This document shows positions 5,657 through 6,039 of a DNA stretch of 6,039 nucleotides, piece by piece. Made by a program: the position numbers and the translations under genes. The notes beneath the pieces were generated by a model that saw only the letters and a program-made list of their open reading frames with translations, had not been told where the DNA came from and did not search any database. How positions within the stretch are numbered: position 1 is the first letter of the stretch; each line of letters opens with the position of its first letter. The DNA comes from an uncultured Veillonella sp. (GTDB lineage Bacteria > Bacillota > Negativicutes > Veillonellales > Veillonellaceae), in contig URQX01000095.1 in the NCBI GenBank assembly GCA_900550175.1, forward strand, positions 1-6,039. The letters run 5' to 3'.

Positions 5657-6039
5657 TTAAAATGGGCAATTAGTTCTTTAGCTGCTGCTAATGCTGTTGA
5701 CGACATACCTCGACCAGACATCATTGAAGCGATTTGCGTAACTCGTTCATCCTCATTAAGTACAGATAATGTTGAAACTGTACGGTCATCTTGCTCTATT
5801 TTAGATAAGTGATAATGTTGTTTTGCAATACTTGCTGTTTGAGGTAAATGAGTGATACAGAATACTTGATTTGTCTTAGATAGATGTAGAATTTTCTCAG
5901 CAACTTTTAAAGCTATATCTCCACTAATACCAACATCAATTTCATCAAATACCATTGTTTTGAACGTATCAGTACGGAAGACAGATTTGAAGGCTAGCGC
6001 AATACGAGCTAATTCACCACCAGAGGCTACCTTGTGAAG
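5653..6039 (-). CDS. recN: DNA repair protein RecN, C-terminal part (5' end outside the window)
   Basis: RecN is an SMC-like ATPase that acts early at DNA double-strand breaks. The window holds the last 128 residues; the reading frame stays open to the right edge, so the ATG at 5955 is internal and not the start. Visible elements are the ABC signature VASGGELAR (fragment residues 4-12, with Ala where SGGELSR is common), Walker B MVFDEID (29-35, catalytic Glu33), DVGISG just after it, and the switch-histidine motif ITHLPQ (62-67). The tail ASMMSGRGMSSTALAAAKELI matches the family's C-terminal end. The coiled coil and Walker A would lie outside the window. No terminator is seen between recN and the dap leader, so recN transcripts may run into the riboswitch and be stopped there too. 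Confidence 0.94.
   Translation of the reverse strand, partial: LHKVASGGELARIALAFKSVFRTDTFKTMVFDEIDVGISGDIALKVAEKILHLSKTNQVFCITHLPQTASIAKQHYHLSKIEQDDRTVSTLSVLNEDERVTQIASMMSGRGMSSTALAAAKELIAHFN

Noticed and set aside
1..6039. Mobile elements, CRISPR arrays, tRNA or rRNA genes, phage or defence genes
   Set aside because: Both strands were read and no repeat array, transposase or integrase motif, terminal inverted repeat with target duplication, or RNA gene signature other than the riboswitch was seen.

Overview
The window is an AT-rich stretch of bacterial chromosome in which every gene lies on the minus strand. Strong AGGAGG-type ribosome sites, short intergenic gaps, intrinsic terminators and a lysine riboswitch point to a Firmicute-type organism. 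The protein character and base composition suggest a member of the Negativicutes, such as Veillonella. That assignment is inference by eye, not a database result.

Read in the direction of transcription (high to low coordinates), the window opens with the C-terminal 128 residues of RecN, a DNA double-strand-break repair ATPase, cut by the window edge. The recN stop codon lies inside the -35 box of a good sigma-70-type promoter. That promoter drives a leader of about 255 nt, which folds as a lysine riboswitch aptamer (5445-5606). It is followed by a palindromic intrinsic terminator whose U-tract directly touches the dapB Shine-Dalgarno. A competing antiterminator pairing (5432-5446 with 5397-5411) can be drawn. 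This is therefore a lysine-repressed transcription attenuator in front of dapB-asd-dapA, three closely spaced genes that convert aspartyl phosphate to tetrahydrodipicolinate on the way to diaminopimelate and lysine. The operon ends at a strong terminator just after dapA.

A second unit starts at an extended -10 promoter near 2470 and reads panD, panC and a membrane transporter of the bile acid:sodium symporter (BASS) superfamily, ending at a 15-bp stem terminator at the left edge. PanD makes beta-alanine from aspartate, and PanC joins it to pantoate to give pantothenate for coenzyme A. The transporter's ribosome site overlaps the panC stop codon, so it is probably part of the same pathway. A PanS-like pantoate or ketopantoate carrier is the best guess.

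Both units use aspartate or an aspartate derivative. Nothing in the window looks mobile, phage-derived or CRISPR-related. The content is mostly well-known housekeeping metabolism. The points of most interest are the riboswitch architecture, the loss of the lysine-feedback residues in DapA, and the transporter's likely role.
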